NCBI RefSeq assembly: GCF_002099425.1
Contig: NW_018344164.1
Span: 2,231,001-2,295,000, forward strand
Reading direction: 5' to 3'
DNA: 64,000 nucleotides
Origin: Phascolarctos cinereus
Lineage: Eukaryota; Chordata; Mammalia; Diprotodontia; Phascolarctidae
Part shown: piece by piece, positions 46,250 through 57,479 of the stretch
Layout: each line of letters opens with the position of its first letter
How positions within the stretch are numbered: the first letter of the stretch is position 1
Notes under the pieces: generated by a model
What the model saw: the letters and a program-made list of their open reading frames with translations, nothing else
The model's database searches: none
Told to the model about the DNA's origin: nothing
Translations under genes and position numbers: made by a program

Positions 46250-46724
46250 GACACTGCCAGAGCCACAAGTCATGAGATTCATTTTTTGGCGTGTGTTTTA
46301 TTTTTACTTTTATTTCTACACATCGTCAGAGGCCAACACTCAGAGGAATGTTCTTGAGAATCCAAGGGAAGCCGCTCAGTGCTGGTAACCATGGTGACTG
46401 AAATTCCGAGAGGAATCACAGACTTTCTTTGTACTGGAGCACACAGGATCAAAGCGCTTGACCCAGACAATGACTTCTCCACCCTTCTGGTGTGGCATGT
46501 GTCAGGGCAGTGATTCCTCCAGCAAGCTCTCTCCTGGGACTTGCAAGAGTGGTGGAAATGAATCCTATAGACAAAGCTTTGAAATGGGATGGTGTCTTTG
46601 GGGGTGGGAATTCTCTTGCAAATAATATTTTCCACATTCTGCCCCCTCACTGTGGGTGCCTCCTCCCCCCAAGGCTCTTGCCTAGTCCCTCTTCTCTCTG
46701 TACACGCTCTCTTAGTGACCTCTC
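46250..46724. other. Intergenic sequence, nothing recognised
   Basis: A 123-residue frame on the - strand has no family resemblance and no splice or codon evidence; treated as chance. Confidence 0.4.
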
Positions 46725-46933
46725 AGCTCCCATGATATTAATTATTATCTCCATGCAGACAATTATCAACCTCTCTCCCAAGTCCAGTCTCACATTACCA
46801 ACTGCCTGTTGGACATTTTAAATCGAATGTTCCATAAGCATCTTAAACTCTTTGTGCTCAAAACAGATCTCATTATCTTTACCCCAAGACTTATCCAACT
46901 TCCAAACGTCCTATTTCTGTCAAGATTGTCACC

Positions 46934-47594
46934 ATCTGGAGTTGTAAACTGATTCAACTATCATGTAGAGCAATTTGGAACTATGCCCAAATATTTATAG
47001 TAGCTCTTTTCTGGTGGCAAAGAGTTGGAAATTGAGGGGATGCCCACCAATTGGGGAATAGCTGAACTTTGTGGTTTATGATTGTGATGGAAATATGTTG
47101 TAATGTAAGAAATGATGAGCTAGATGCTCTCAGGAAAACCTGGAGAAACTTACATGAACTGATGCAAAGTGAAATGAGTAGAACCAGAAGGACACTGTAC
47201 ACAGTAACAGCAATATTGTAGGAAGATCACCTGTGAATGACTTAGCTATTCTGAGCAATACAATTTTCCAAGACAACTCTGAAGGATTTATCATGAAAAA
47301 TGCTATCTATCCCCAGAGAAAGAACTGATGGAACCTGAACACAGATCAAAGAATACTTTTTTTTCTTGATTTTTCTTGGGTTTATACTTTGGTCTATGTT
47401 TTCTTTTATAACATTACTAAAATGGAAATATGTTTTGGATGATAACCTATATCAAATTACTTGCCTTCTCAATGAGGGAGGTGGGCAGAAAGAGAAAGAA
47501 TTTGGAACTCATTTTTAAAAATGAATGTTGAAAACTGTTTTTACATGTAATTGGGGGAAAATAAAATATTAAATTAAAAAAATAAAATACAAAT
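46934..47594 (+). mobile_element. 5'-truncated marsupial L1 with target duplication
   Basis: The last 660 bp of an L1: TGATGCAAAGTGAAATGAGT, CAGAGAAAGAACTGATGGAA, TTTTTACATGTAATTGGGGG, AATAAAATATT end. AAGATTGTCACC at 46922-46933 and 47595-47606 is a perfect 12-bp target-site duplication. Confidence 0.93.
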
Positions 47595-47666
47595 AAGATT
47601 GTCACCTTCCTTCCCAGGTGAACCCAGATTTACAATCTCAGGGTCATCTTCTATTCCTCTCTCTCT

Positions 47667-47673
47667 GTCTCTG

Positions 47674-47742
<69 letters not shown>
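47667..47742 (+). repeat. (CT)n microsatellite inside L2
   Basis: The L2 sequence ATTCCTCTCTCTCT has expanded into about 38 CT units with some GT. Confidence 0.95.
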
Positions 47743-47748
<6 letters not shown>

Positions 47749-47756
47749 CACCTTAG

Positions 47757-47955
47757 CGCTCTATAATCCTATGGGATTATAGAGCTTGAACTACAAGGGA
47801 TTTAAAAGTTATCTATCCATTCCAACCCCCTCATTTTACAGATAAGGAACCCGAGGCCCAGGTAAGTTAAGTGACTTGTCCAAGGCCACATCAGTAGTAA
47901 ATGACAGAGGTTGAATTTGAACCCAGATCCTCTAATCCTAAACCTAGTGCCCTTT
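47757..47955 (-). repeat. MIR SINE nested in L2
   Basis: Antisense: AGAGCTTGAACTACAAGGGA, CATTTTACAGATAAGGAACC, TTGAATTTGAACCCAGATCC. Confidence 0.75.
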
Positions 47956-48264
47956 CAGGCTGCCTTTCCATTAACTTGTCAAGTCTCATTGACTCTATCT
48001 CCACATTTCTCAGATACATTTCCTTTTCTTTACTCAATTGATGCCACCCTTGCTCAGACCCTTATTACATCTCTCTTGGACTATTGCAATCATCTCCCAT
48101 TTTATCTCTTTTCTCCTTAAATCTCTGTCCTCTCTAAAACACCCTCCATACAGCTGCCAAAGGGATTTCCCAAAAGCACAGATCCTACCATGTCACTCTC
48201 CTAATTGATAAATGCCAATGACTCCTATTAATTATAGGATATGTATACATATCCTATATATATA

Positions 48265-49045
48265 TAATGTATAACATGTTTACTTACTAACATGTATAAC
48301 AAAAACACAAAAAAATACAAAAAAAATCCTCAAATGTCTGTGACATACTTTCCCACAAGTATACTCAGAGACCAAGTGAAAGTGGACTCAGGCTTACAGA
48401 ATGAATGCGACATTCGGGGAACTCACAGGTCCTGGTTGCTGGAAGTCCTTTTTCCATGTTTATGTGATGCTCAAGATGCTATTTGTAAATACAATGAATC
48501 TGCATTCAGTTTGTCCTTGACTCTCAGTGGAGACATTGCCACCAGGGGTGCTGTTGCAAACACCAGTGGGAAAATGGGAACTCTAGCATCCTCTTGGCCC
48601 TTCAGAGCTTTGGTTCCTACAGTCATAGGGGTGGAGGGTTAGGTAGGAGACCTGGCTAAGGCCTCTCCTTCCCACACGTGTTTCTTTTTCAAGGAGGTTG
48701 ATTAGAACTCCACATATTCACTCCCAATTCCTCAAAAACCTTCCATTCTATTTAACAGGATCCAAAGGGTACAATAAAATCCCTCAGCCAATTGTAACAG
48801 ACCTCTCATCTGTGGCATCTTACTTCACCAAATGGTTTTCAAAGACTTATTCTACTCTCAGTTTCAGTTCCAGGCCCATGGTTAAAATAGATTGATTGGG
48901 CATCTCATCACCCACTTCAAGTAGGAATGGGGTTAAGTAACCAAATACTCCATAATTACATACACTTCTTTTGCTGTATGTAATAGGGATTCATGGTTTC
49001 ATATTTTGGGGGGGAAGCCTCTTTTGCAAGACTGTAGCAAAAGCA
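48265..49045. other. Intergenic sequence, nothing recognised
   Basis: A 116-residue + frame (48292-48642) has no recognisable family and no splice context; I do not call it a gene. Confidence 0.4.
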
Positions 49046-49047
49046 AA

Positions 49048-49222
49048 GAATACTAGCTGTGCAACCCTGGACAAATCACTTAACCCTGTTTGCCTCAGTC
49101 TCCTCATCTGCAAAATGAGCTGGAGAAGGAAATGGCAAATCACTCCAGTATCTTTGCCAAGAAAACCCTAAATGAAGTTACAAAGAGTCTGACATGACTA
49201 AAAAATGACTGAACAACACAAG
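49048..49222 (+). repeat. Mar1-type SINE, 5' truncated
   Basis: CAACCCTGGACAAATCACTT, GCAAATCACTCCAGTATCTT, GAGTCTGACATGACTAAAAA, GACTGAACAACAC. Confidence 0.85.
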
Positions 49223-49224
49223 AA

Positions 49225-49385
49225 AAAAAATATTTAATAATAATAATAATTGTAATAATGTAATAATTTAATTTATATTAATATTTGTTTATGATTATAA
49301 TTAACATTATATTACATATTTTATAGTGCTTTCATAAAAATAATTTAACAATATTTTATAATTATCAAAATATCAAAATACCTGC
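49225..49385 (+). repeat. AT-rich low-complexity DNA with (AAT)n
   Basis: AATAATAATAAT followed by irregular AT-only sequence. Confidence 0.85.
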
Positions 49386-49479
49386 ATTGAACAAGCCTGA
49401 GATGCTGGTGGCCTCCAGCCAATCAATACTATGCCTGCTTTACAATATTTGCACGATCTCCCATGTCAGTAACATGGAC

Positions 49480-49610
49480 AGAGGCAACATAGCGTACTGG
49501 AGAGAAGACTGGTCTTGGGGCTACAAAGGTATGGTTCAGGTCCAGCCTCTGCCTGTGTGACCCTGGGCAAGCCACTTAGCATCCCAATTCCCCAGAGCTT
49601 ACAAGCAGAG
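49480..49610 (+). repeat. MIR fragment
   Basis: GAGGCAACATAGCGTACTGG, TGTGACCCTGGGCAAGCCAC. Confidence 0.6.
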
Positions 49611-49839
49611 GTATTAAGGTAAAGAAGGAGTAATAGATCTTCACTGACAAAGAGAGCTTCCACAAGGATATATCATACCAACAAAACCACAAGTCTCAAC
49701 ATATTGGATATTGTACCTGGTGCACTAAAGAGGGCAGGGCACATGGGCAAAGATCACCTGGAATTAATTCCTTTTTTCTGGAGATGAACTTCTCCTTCAT
49801 TCCTACCACTGGCTCCTTTCAGAATTCAAGCAGTTTGGT

Positions 49840-49992
49840 AACAGGACCTGGGTTCAGCTTCCACATGTCCCTCAGCACTTGTGGGTCCTCAGATAAGTCC
49901 TGTTACTTCCCTTGGCCTTAATCTGACAAATGATGAAGTTAGCCAAGATGGCCCCAAAGGTCCCTTCTGGCTCTAAGTCTGTGATCCCATGA
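49840..49992 (+). repeat. MIR SINE
   Basis: GACCTGGGTTCAGCTTCC, TTCCCTTGGCCTTAATCTGA, CCTTCTGGCTCTAAGTCTGT. Confidence 0.6.
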
Positions 49993-49994
49993 CC

Positions 49995-50379
49995 CATTCA
50001 TCAGTAATCTCGAACTTCATGGAAAGGATGACTTTGATGGGTCTTGCTTGAGAAAACTGCCTACAAATTTAATAACAGAGAAGAAAATGCAATTTACTAA
50101 GATTTTTACCTAGGAAAAGTAAAAATTGTCATAGGAGTTCTCACTCTGTATTTAAGCTTTTATGAGTATCAAGTCATTGACTGTTTCTGAGTCCATCCGA
50201 TGTAAGTGGGGGAGGGGGGAGCAGCAAAATAGTTATCTTTAAACGGTGGTATTTTCATCATAGTGAGAATACATCCATCAACACCTATCAACCACTAAGA
50301 ACCACTTATGAGCACTTAGCACTAGATGTGATCCACAAAATGAGCCCTGCCTAGCTAAACAATTCCTGGTACATCTACC

Positions 50380-50380
<1 letters not shown>
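49995..50380. other. Intergenic sequence, nothing recognised
   Basis: No gene or repeat assigned. Confidence 0.45.
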
Positions 50381-50381
<1 letters not shown>

Positions 50382-50463
<82 letters not shown>

Positions 50464-50700
50464 GGAAAGGAAAGGAAGGAAAGGAAAGGAAAGGAAAGGA
50501 AAGGAAAGGAAAGGAAAGGAAAGGAAAGGAAAGGAAAGGAAAGGAAAGGAAAGGAAAGGAGGAAAGGAAAGGAAAGGAAAGGAAAGGAAAGGAGGAAAGG
50601 AAAGGAAAGGAAAGGAAAGGAAAGGAAAGGAAAGGAAAGAAAGGAAAGGAAAGGAAAGGAAAGGAAGGAAAGGAAGGAAAAGGAAAGGAAAGGAAAGGAA
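50382..50700 (+). repeat. (GA)n then (GGAAA)n polypurine tract
   Basis: About 38 GA units, then about 45 GGAAA units with few interruptions; 320 bp with no pyrimidine on the + strand. Confidence 0.97.
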
Positions 50701-50701
50701 A

Positions 50702-51250
50702 ACAGCAGCAGCACGTATAGACCCTGAACCTGGCTAAATTTCTTCTTGTCGGCTATCTTCGGATCTGGCCAAATTATCCCCAATAATAGTTTAGTCACTG
50801 GCTCCTCAAGAGCCCTTTCATAGGCAGCTTGGTGCTTCTAGGAAAAAACCCCCATCAGCACCACCCTCCTCCCCATCATTTTAATGCTCTTTCAGAGGTA
50901 CCAAGGCCACTGGAGAGGAGTTCAGGAAAGATTGTCATTGGTAGAATAAGAAAAAAAATCAATAAAAATCCATATTCTTTAGTACCAGTCTACAATCAGT
51001 CACTTTGACCTACAAACAGAGTTACCCCATACATAGGAGATGTGTGGCTGGGGGGAATGTGAGTCAGAACAAGTTATAACCTTGTTATAATTGTAGACTC
51101 AAATATGAAAAAAAAAAAGGAAGGAAAACCAACTCTATTCACAAACAATGGAAGCTAGCAATTTAGAATTCTTTGTTCAGCGTAGTTCAGTCAAGTTATG
51201 TTCATTTTTGTTTTGGGTGGGTTTTTGCCCCCATCAAAGGCACTCTAGAG
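50702..51250. other. Intergenic sequence, nothing recognised
   Basis: No gene or repeat assigned. Confidence 0.45.
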
Positions 51251-51254
51251 ATGA

Positions 51255-51400
51255 AGTCTGCCTAGTACAATACAAAAGGACATCAGAAGATTTGCATTCT
51301 AGTCCTGGCCCTCGCACTAATTACTCAGTGACCTAGAGCAAGTCAGTTCACTCTTCTGGACCTCAAGTTTCCTCATTTCTAAAATGGCCCAGAATGGGAT
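51255..51400 (+). repeat. MIR SINE
   Basis: TTTGCATTCTAGTCCTGGCC, CTCAAGTTTCCTCATTTCTA. Confidence 0.65.
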
Positions 51401-51584
51401 GATGTAACTGGGAGGAGCATGGAACCTAGCACTGACTTGGGAGTTAAAGGACATGGGCTCAAATTCTCCTTCTGATGCTTCTTTACTTTCAAAACTTTGC
51501 CCAAGTCCTGTTAATACCTTGGGGCTCATTTCTGTTCCCTTTTGTGAAAATAAGCACAACATTTGCCCTTTTCCATTCTTGTGG

Positions 51585-52140
51585 TACTTGGAAGGTGAGA
51601 CCCTCAACAGTAATAGGGAAACTCAGAAGAGATATGGTTTGGGAGAAAAGATAATGAATGTGTTGAGTTTGAGATGCCTAACAGACATCTAGTTCAAAAT
51701 GTCCAGTAGGCAGTTGGTGATGTAGGACTGAGGTTCAAGTGAAGAGTGAAAGCCTAGAGCTAGATAGAGATGTAAGAGTCATCTCTGCATGGAGATGGTC
51801 ATTGGGATGTAAGTGACATGGATGAAGATCCATCTAAGGAGACAGAGGAGGAGCAGTCAGTTAGGTAAGAGGAAAACCAGGAGAGAGCAGCCTTGAAAAC
51901 CAGAGAAGAGAGTGTATACAGGAGGAAGAAAAAGTTATCAACAATATGAAATGTTGCAGAGAGGTTAAGAAGGATGAGGATTAAGAGAAGGCCATTAGAT
52001 TTGGCAATTATAAGGTAATTAGGGGCAGTTTCAATTGGCTAATGAAATCAAAACCCAGACTTAGCAAGGTTAGGGGAGAATTAAAGTAGAGGAAATGGAG
52101 AACTCTGTGTAGACAGCTCTTTCAAGGGGTTTGGCTGAAA
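51585..52140 (-). repeat. L2 LINE relic, reverse transcriptase centre
   Basis: Antisense L2: TGAGTTTGAGATGCCTAACA, GTCCAGTAGGCAGTTGGTGA, CATCTCTGCATGGAGATGGT, AATGTTGCAGAGAGGTTAAG, TCTTTCAAGGGGTTTGGCTG. Confidence 0.8.
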
Positions 52141-53147
52141 ATTACACAAAAAATCTAAAATGATAGCAGTAAATCAAGGAAATGATGTAGCTATAGTTTC
52201 CTTAGACTTTAACAAAGCATTTGATGAAGTACCTCATACAATTATTGTGGCTAGATGACAGTATAATTAGGTAGATTCAGAACTGGCTGAATGGCTAGAC
52301 TCAAAGAATAGTCATTAATGGTCCAACTTGACAGGAAGCCTACAAGGTTCCTGCAAGCCACAGGATTTGTACTTGTTCTGGTCTTGTCCAACATCCTTGT
52401 CAATGACTTATATAAGCATGTTATCCAAAGCCGTTGACTTAGAAGGAATGCTCATCAAGTTTGTACATGAAATAAGGCAAAGGGGGTTTGGTTAACACAT
52501 TGGATGACAGAGTCTGGATCCAAAAAGATCATAATAGTCTAGAACATTGGGTTGAATCTAATGAGATGAAATTTAACAGCGCTATGCTGTAACGTAAAGT
52601 TGTACTGTCTGGTTAAAAAAAAATCATCTTCACAAGTACAAAATAGGAAAGGCTTGATTACATAGAAGTTTGTCTGAAAAAAGTGGGAAGAGTGGACTAC
52701 AAGCTGAATCTGAGTAGTAAACGTGTGATGAGGCAGCCAAAAAAAAAAAAATACTGTGATCCTCAGTTTGCATGAAAAGAAGCCTAACTCCAGGAATAAG
52801 AATGTAACTGTTCTGTACTCTGCTCTAGTCAGCGCACATCTGGAATGGTCTATTCAGTTCTAGCGGGCACAGTTTAGGCCATCGATAACCTAGAACATAA
52901 CCAGAGGAGAACAACCAGAATGGTGAAGGACTTTGAGTCCATGTCACCTGAGGAGCAAATAAAGGAACAGGTCGTGTTTGGCCTGGGAAATAGAAGACTC
53001 AAGAGAGACAGGATAGTTGCCTTCAGTTATCTGAAATGCTATCTTACAGAAAAGCAGTCTTGTTTGGCCTCAGTAGACAGAATCAGGAATAATGGGTAGA
53101 GGCTTCCAGAAAGGGCAATCTAGGCTGGATGTCAAAGTCCCCAGCTA

Positions 53148-53292
53148 CAGAGGGAAGCTAAGGTGGCACAGTGGAAAGAGCTCCAGCCTTGGAGTCAGGA
53201 GGACCTGAGTTCAGATCTGGTCTCAGACACTTAACACTTACTAGCTGTATGACCCTGGGCAAGTCACTTAACCCCAATTGCCACAAAAAAGA
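53148..53292 (+). mobile_element. tRNA SINE with target duplication, in CR1/L3
   Basis: GGTGGCACAGTGGAAAGAGC, AGTCAGGAGGACCTGAGTTC, CAAGTCACTTAACCCCAATT. AAAGTCCCCAGCTA flanks it at 53134-53147 and 53293-53306. Confidence 0.92.
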
Positions 53293-53428
53293 AAAGTCCC
53301 CAGCTATTAGAGGCATGTAAAGGGGGAATAGACTGCCACGGGAAATAGTAGGTCTCCCCACTTTGGGGGGTCTTCAAACAAAGGATGTAGGACCACTTCT
53401 CACATATGTTGTAGAAAAGATTCTTATT

Positions 53429-53577
53429 GGGGCAGTTAGGTGGTGCAGTTGTTAGAGCTCTGACCTTGGAGTCAGTTGGACCTGAGTTCAAATCCGGCCC
53501 TCAGACACCTGAAAACTTACTAGCTGTGTGACCCTGGGCAAGTCACTTAACCCAATTGCTCACAGCAAAAAGAAAAA
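53429..53577 (+). mobile_element. Second tRNA SINE with target duplication, in CR1/L3
   Basis: GGGGCAGTTAGGTGGTGCAG head, TGGACCTGAGTTCAAATCCG, GTGACCCTGGGCAAGTCACT. Flanks GAAAAGATTCTTATT (53414-53428) and GAAAAGATTCTTGTT (53578-53592). Confidence 0.92.
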
Positions 53578-53654
53578 GAAAAGATTCTTGTTCAGGTATG
53601 GGGGAGACTTGATGTGCCCAAGGTCCCTTCCAACTCTGAGACTATGTGATTCAA

Positions 53655-54590
53655 TAACTAGATAAGATCTGTGAAGTTCCTCAAACCCTTAAAATCTGTA
53701 ACTGTGTTCTTTTTCCTGTGTCACTCAGAGTGTTCATAGATGAATGACAGACCTCTTGTGGGACTTTATCAATGAAAGTCAAGAAAACCCACATAAAAAT
53801 AGGACTATCCAATGAGAGAAAGGTAAGTCTGCCGAGACATCACAGTGAGGCCTGTAATTTGCCATCCAACCACTGGAACGTTGAGGAAAGAGTCAAACAG
53901 GACAGAGCTCCCACAGCACCCAAACCCCACCTTCTCACATTCTCTTCTTCAAGCGAAGAACTTGGTTCATGAATGATATAATGCACTGCTGCACACAATA
54001 GAAGAGGAAATCCCCCATCAGTGCATACTGGCTATAATTCAAGGAATAAAGCAACTGACTTTTCAAAGCAATTTTATTCTAGCTTTTTATTCAGCCAGAA
54101 AAATATGGGATTATTTGGTCAGGAGAGAGATTAATGGGTGATTGCCGTATATTGCGCTAGCAGGTATTTATTTCAATATGAAAAGTACCAGATTCATCAT
54201 ATCAATTTTATTGCAGGAGGGAATGAGGGATGGGGTTTGGTGGGTACGGCTCATTCCAGAGAACTTCTTCTGGTATCATATCTACCAGTGGCCTCAAAAT
54301 GTGTATTTCAACTTGAATGTGTTTGCATTTGGACTTTTGGGGAGAGCCATAGAAGGGAAAAGAACAAAGAAAGTTACTATGGTTGTAGGAAGAGGAAATG
54401 CTAGCCTGAAGTCTGTCATAACTAACAGTATTTTATTTTAAAAATGACAATGACCTCTGTTGATTCCGTTTTTCAGAAAACATCACTCTCTGCATTGGAA
54501 CCAATTGACCTCTCCAATCTTGCCTCACATTACTTTATATTAAACTGATCTTTTGTTTTTTGGAGTTTGAGGGAACTTTGGAGGTCATCT
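53655..54590. other. Intergenic sequence, nothing recognised
   Basis: Two overlapping frames of 88-99 residues at 54138-54441 have no family resemblance. Confidence 0.4.
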
Positions 54591-54594
54591 AGTT

Positions 54595-54650
54595 ACTGAA
54601 TCAGAGAATCTCGGGGTTGGAAGGAGCTTTAGCGGTCATCGGGTCCTTCC
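54595..54650 (-). repeat. MIR-like end fragment
   Basis: AGAATCTCGGGGTTGGAAGG, AGCTTTAGCGGTCATCGGG, the flank of an antisense MIR-type copy that seems to resume at 54880. Confidence 0.5.
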
Positions 54651-54875
54651 CATGTCTGAATGACACCATTTGGGTCTCTGTCCATGCCCATAGCTGGACT
54701 ATTTCCCCTACCCCAAACCCAGTCACCACTGCCTCTTGATATCCTTCCCATCCTTCAAGGTCTAGTCTGGGCACTACCTCCTCAATGAAGTCCTCCCATC
54801 CTCCCAAATGGAAGCAACCTCCAACCCACACACACTGCCATTCTTCTCATAGCACAGTTCTTCACACCTCTTGTA
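54651..54875 (+). repeat. L2 LINE 3' region
   Basis: CCATCCTTCAAGGTCTAGTC, GGCACTACCTCCTCAATGAA, GTCCTCCCATCCTCCC is sense L2 sequence. Confidence 0.7.
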
Positions 54876-54879
54876 TACA

Positions 54880-54995
54880 CTTAGGCTCAAATCCAACTCC
54901 ATTTTATAGATGAGAGCAATTAACTTGTCCAGGTCATACAGCTAGCAAATCATGAGGCAGGATTTGAACTCAGGACTTTCCTGTCTCTATCCTTG
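54880..54995 (-). repeat. MIR fragment
   Basis: Antisense: ATTTTATAGATGAGAGCAAT, CAGGATTTGAACTCAGGACT. Confidence 0.7.
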
Positions 54996-55204
54996 ATTGC
55001 CTGGGCTTCCAGGGAAACTTCCCTGATGTGAGCACATCCCAATGGTGGTTCTCCTTTACGCCAAACCCCATGAAGATGGCCAGGGAAGTAGCATGAACCA
55101 TCTAGGATTTCCTTCCTATCTGGTGGTCTGTGTGCTATGCCAGTGCAGGCATCATTCCCAGTCACAGGTTTCTGATACAGACAGATCTATGTTGGTAAAG
55201 ACAT

Positions 55205-55400
55205 TCTGAGAGAGGGCAGGGCAATGAGAAAAGTACTAGAGTCACAGGACTTGGGTTCCAATCCTGCCTCTGATGCTAATGGCCTGTGTGATCTCAGGAA
55301 GTCATTTAAGCTTTCTGTGTCTTAATTTCCTTATCTGTTAAAAAAAAATGGGTATGATTCTACCTTCTGCCTCTAAATCTATAACCCCATGTCTTAATAT
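55205..55400 (+). repeat. MIR SINE
   Basis: GGACTTGGGTTCCAATCCTG, TGTGATCTCAGGAAGTCATT, TTCCTTATCTGTTAAAAAAA. Confidence 0.7.
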
Positions 55401-55404
55401 TGTA

Positions 55405-56160
55405 AATGATCAAGCATACTTTCAGTAGGCTGAATAAAAAATGGCACATATGGATGCATTGCCCTAGAGATTGATAGATATGTAGATGTCGTTATGATTC
55501 ATAAAAACAAATTCACTTAAAAACATTCCTGAATTTGTAATAGTGTTTTCGTGAGCAACTATTTTCTCAACCAACCGAGCGTAAGTTCTGTGAAATATTT
55601 CCCCATTAAAAAGGGGTCCTCAAATTTTTAAAAGTTGGGAACCAGTGCTCAAGAACTCATAAAATGCCAGGTGTTATTGACAAAGCCACCTCTCTGTGGG
55701 ATCTGCGCCCTTCAGAAAGATTCCAGAATGGCAGCTGGTCCAGATGGGGAAAGAAAATCAGGCTGATCCAAGAGCAGGATTCCAGATGTGCACAACAGGC
55801 TTCTTGCTCTCATACTCAATATTATGGATCCAGATTCTTGGCAGAGGCATCTGGAATGGAAGGGGTCACCGAGGATTTCCTCATCCCAGGATTTAGCTGC
55901 TCCTGTCTCCACCTCAGTAGTTGTGCCAAACTTAACAAAAACTAGAACTGCAGGGGAACTTGCAATGCCCCTCAGAGGTAATCAGCAGGCAATAGGTCTG
56001 GTTTTCACCCTTTATTTAGGCAGAAAGCAGTGGGAATCTGTGATACCAATAATTTTCCTTTCCATCAGCAACAACCAAATCCTACCGTTAAGCCACTTTT
56101 GGCTTTGTTCTCATGATAGGGACAGTAGGATGCCCCTCCTTCTTCAAGCTTCAGCTCAAG
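55405..56160. other. Intergenic sequence, nothing recognised
   Basis: Frames of up to 132 residues at 55664-56186 resemble nothing known. Confidence 0.4.
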
Positions 56161-56162
56161 GA

Positions 56163-56315
56163 GGGGCAGCTAGGTGGTGCAGCTAGGATAGAGCACCAGC
56201 CCTGAAGTCAGGGGGACCTGAGTTCAAATCTGACCTCAGATCAAACAGTTGACACTTACTAGCTGTGTGACCCTGGGCAAGTCACTTAACCCCAAATGCC
56301 TAAAAAAAAAAAAAA
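56163..56315 (+). repeat. tRNA SINE (WALLSI/WSINE type)
   Basis: GGGGCAGCTAGGTGGTGCAG head, GGGACCTGAGTTCAAATCTG, GTGACCCTGGGCAAGTCACT, ending in a pure A14 tail, so it is fairly young. Confidence 0.9.
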
Positions 56316-56324
56316 GATGGAACC

Positions 56325-56518
56325 TTTTCTGAACCCTGCCCCCACTCAAATGCTATGTTCTCCCTCCAACAAGCTGGTTTTTAATGACTTCATATTTATT
56401 TGTATTGATCACCTTTATACTTGTTTTCATACATGTACTTGTCTCCCTTATAAGCTCCTTGAAGGTAGGGATTGATTCCTTTCTGGTACTTGCATCCCTA
56501 ATGCCTAGCACAGAGAAT
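56325..56518 (+). repeat. L2 LINE 3' end
   Basis: TTATAAGCTCCTTGAAGGTA, TTTCTGGTACTTGCATCCCT, AATGCCTAGCACAGAG. Confidence 0.8.
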
Positions 56519-56672
56519 AAGAAAGAAGAGGAGGGAAGAAAGAAAAGAAAGAAAAGAAAGAAGAAAGAGAGAAAGAGAGAAAGAGAGAAAGAGAAAGAAG
56601 AAAGAGAGAAAGAAGAAAGAAAGAAAGAAGAAAGAAAGAAAGAAAGAAAGAAAGAAGAAAGAAAGAAAGAAA

Positions 56673-56704
<32 letters not shown>

Positions 56705-56738
56705 GAAAGAAGGAGAAGAAGGAGAAGAAAGAAAGAAA

Positions 56739-56791
<53 letters not shown>

Positions 56792-57006
56792 AAAGGAAAG
56801 GAAAGAAGGAAGGAAGACAAGAAAAAGAGAAGGGGAAAGAGGAACAGGAGAAGGGAAAAGAGCAGAAGAGAAGAAGGAGAAGGAGAAAAAGGAAGAGGAA
56901 GAAAGGAAGTAGAAAAAATGAGGAAGAAAAGGAGGAACTAAAAAAGAAAAAGAAAAGAAAAAGAGGAGGAAGAAAAAGGAAGAAAAAAAGAAAAGAGGAA
57001 GTAGAA
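56518..57006 (+). repeat. (GAAA)n polypurine tract
   Basis: About 490 bp, nearly all purine on the + strand, dominated by GAAA and GAAGAAA. Confidence 0.97.
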
Positions 57007-57249
57007 AAACCCAGATAATGATGATTTCTCCTATTTATACATATACAATGGACTTTCATATAAAACATCTCATTTCCTCTCCACACCGAACATTTATTAA
57101 GTGCCTACCTTTAAGTTCTGTGAGACATTTAGTGCAAGTATTAGGGGAAATTGCTGGACCTGGGATTTCAGTATGATTTCACCTCCCAAGTAAAGAAACT
57201 CTGTCTACAGGCAGAGGTAAGCCTGGAAGGTTTGTCTCAGGAACACATC

Positions 57250-57475
57250 ACACGGGAACTCTATACTGTTCCCCCTCCCTAATTGTTAGTATTCTCCCCT
57301 TCCTCAGATGATCTTGTATTTATGTCTCTGGGCATCTGTTGCATCTTCCCCACCCATCAGTAGAATGTTAGCTTCTTGAGGGCAGGGACTATTTTTTGGA
57401 ATCTATAGAACTTAAAACAGTCCCTTAAACATAGCAGGTGTTTAATAAATACTCATTGTTGAATTGTTGAATTTC
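57250..57475 (+). repeat. L2 LINE 3' end
   Basis: AGCTTCTTGAGGGCAGGGAC, ACATAGCAGGTGTTTAATAA, CTCATTGTTGAATTGTTGAA. Confidence 0.85.
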
Positions 57476-57479
57476 CTCG

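Larger units (their letters stand above)
46725..48260 (+). repeat. L2 LINE relic, reverse transcriptase 3' part, nested
   Basis: Translates in pieces to an L2-clade reverse transcriptase: SHITNCLLDI-like and HLKL-like words, then LDYCNHLP at about 48080 and a SILHTAAKG-like stretch. It is broken by an L1 end (46934-47594), a CT array (47667-47742) and a MIR (47757-47955). Confidence 0.8.
52150..53652 (+). repeat. CR1/L3-clade LINE 3' part
   Basis: Near 52200 it reads SLDFNKAFDEVPH, the reverse-transcriptase motif A of CR1-like LINEs, followed by a LVNDLY-like block. The 3' end has GGTCCCTTCCAACTCTGAGA before a short GTGATTC tail, typical of this clade. It is much decayed and split by two SINEs. 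Confidence 0.85.

Noticed and set aside
46064-46357. Acidic 97-residue frame that looked like a nuclear protein tail
   Set aside because: Derives from the GGA tract.
48292-48642. 116-residue frame
   Set aside because: No recognisable domain, no splice context, surrounded by decayed repeats.
51585-53652. Processed gene relic suggested by long gene-like motifs
   Set aside because: The motifs match L2 and CR1/L3 reverse transcriptases, so they are LINE relics.
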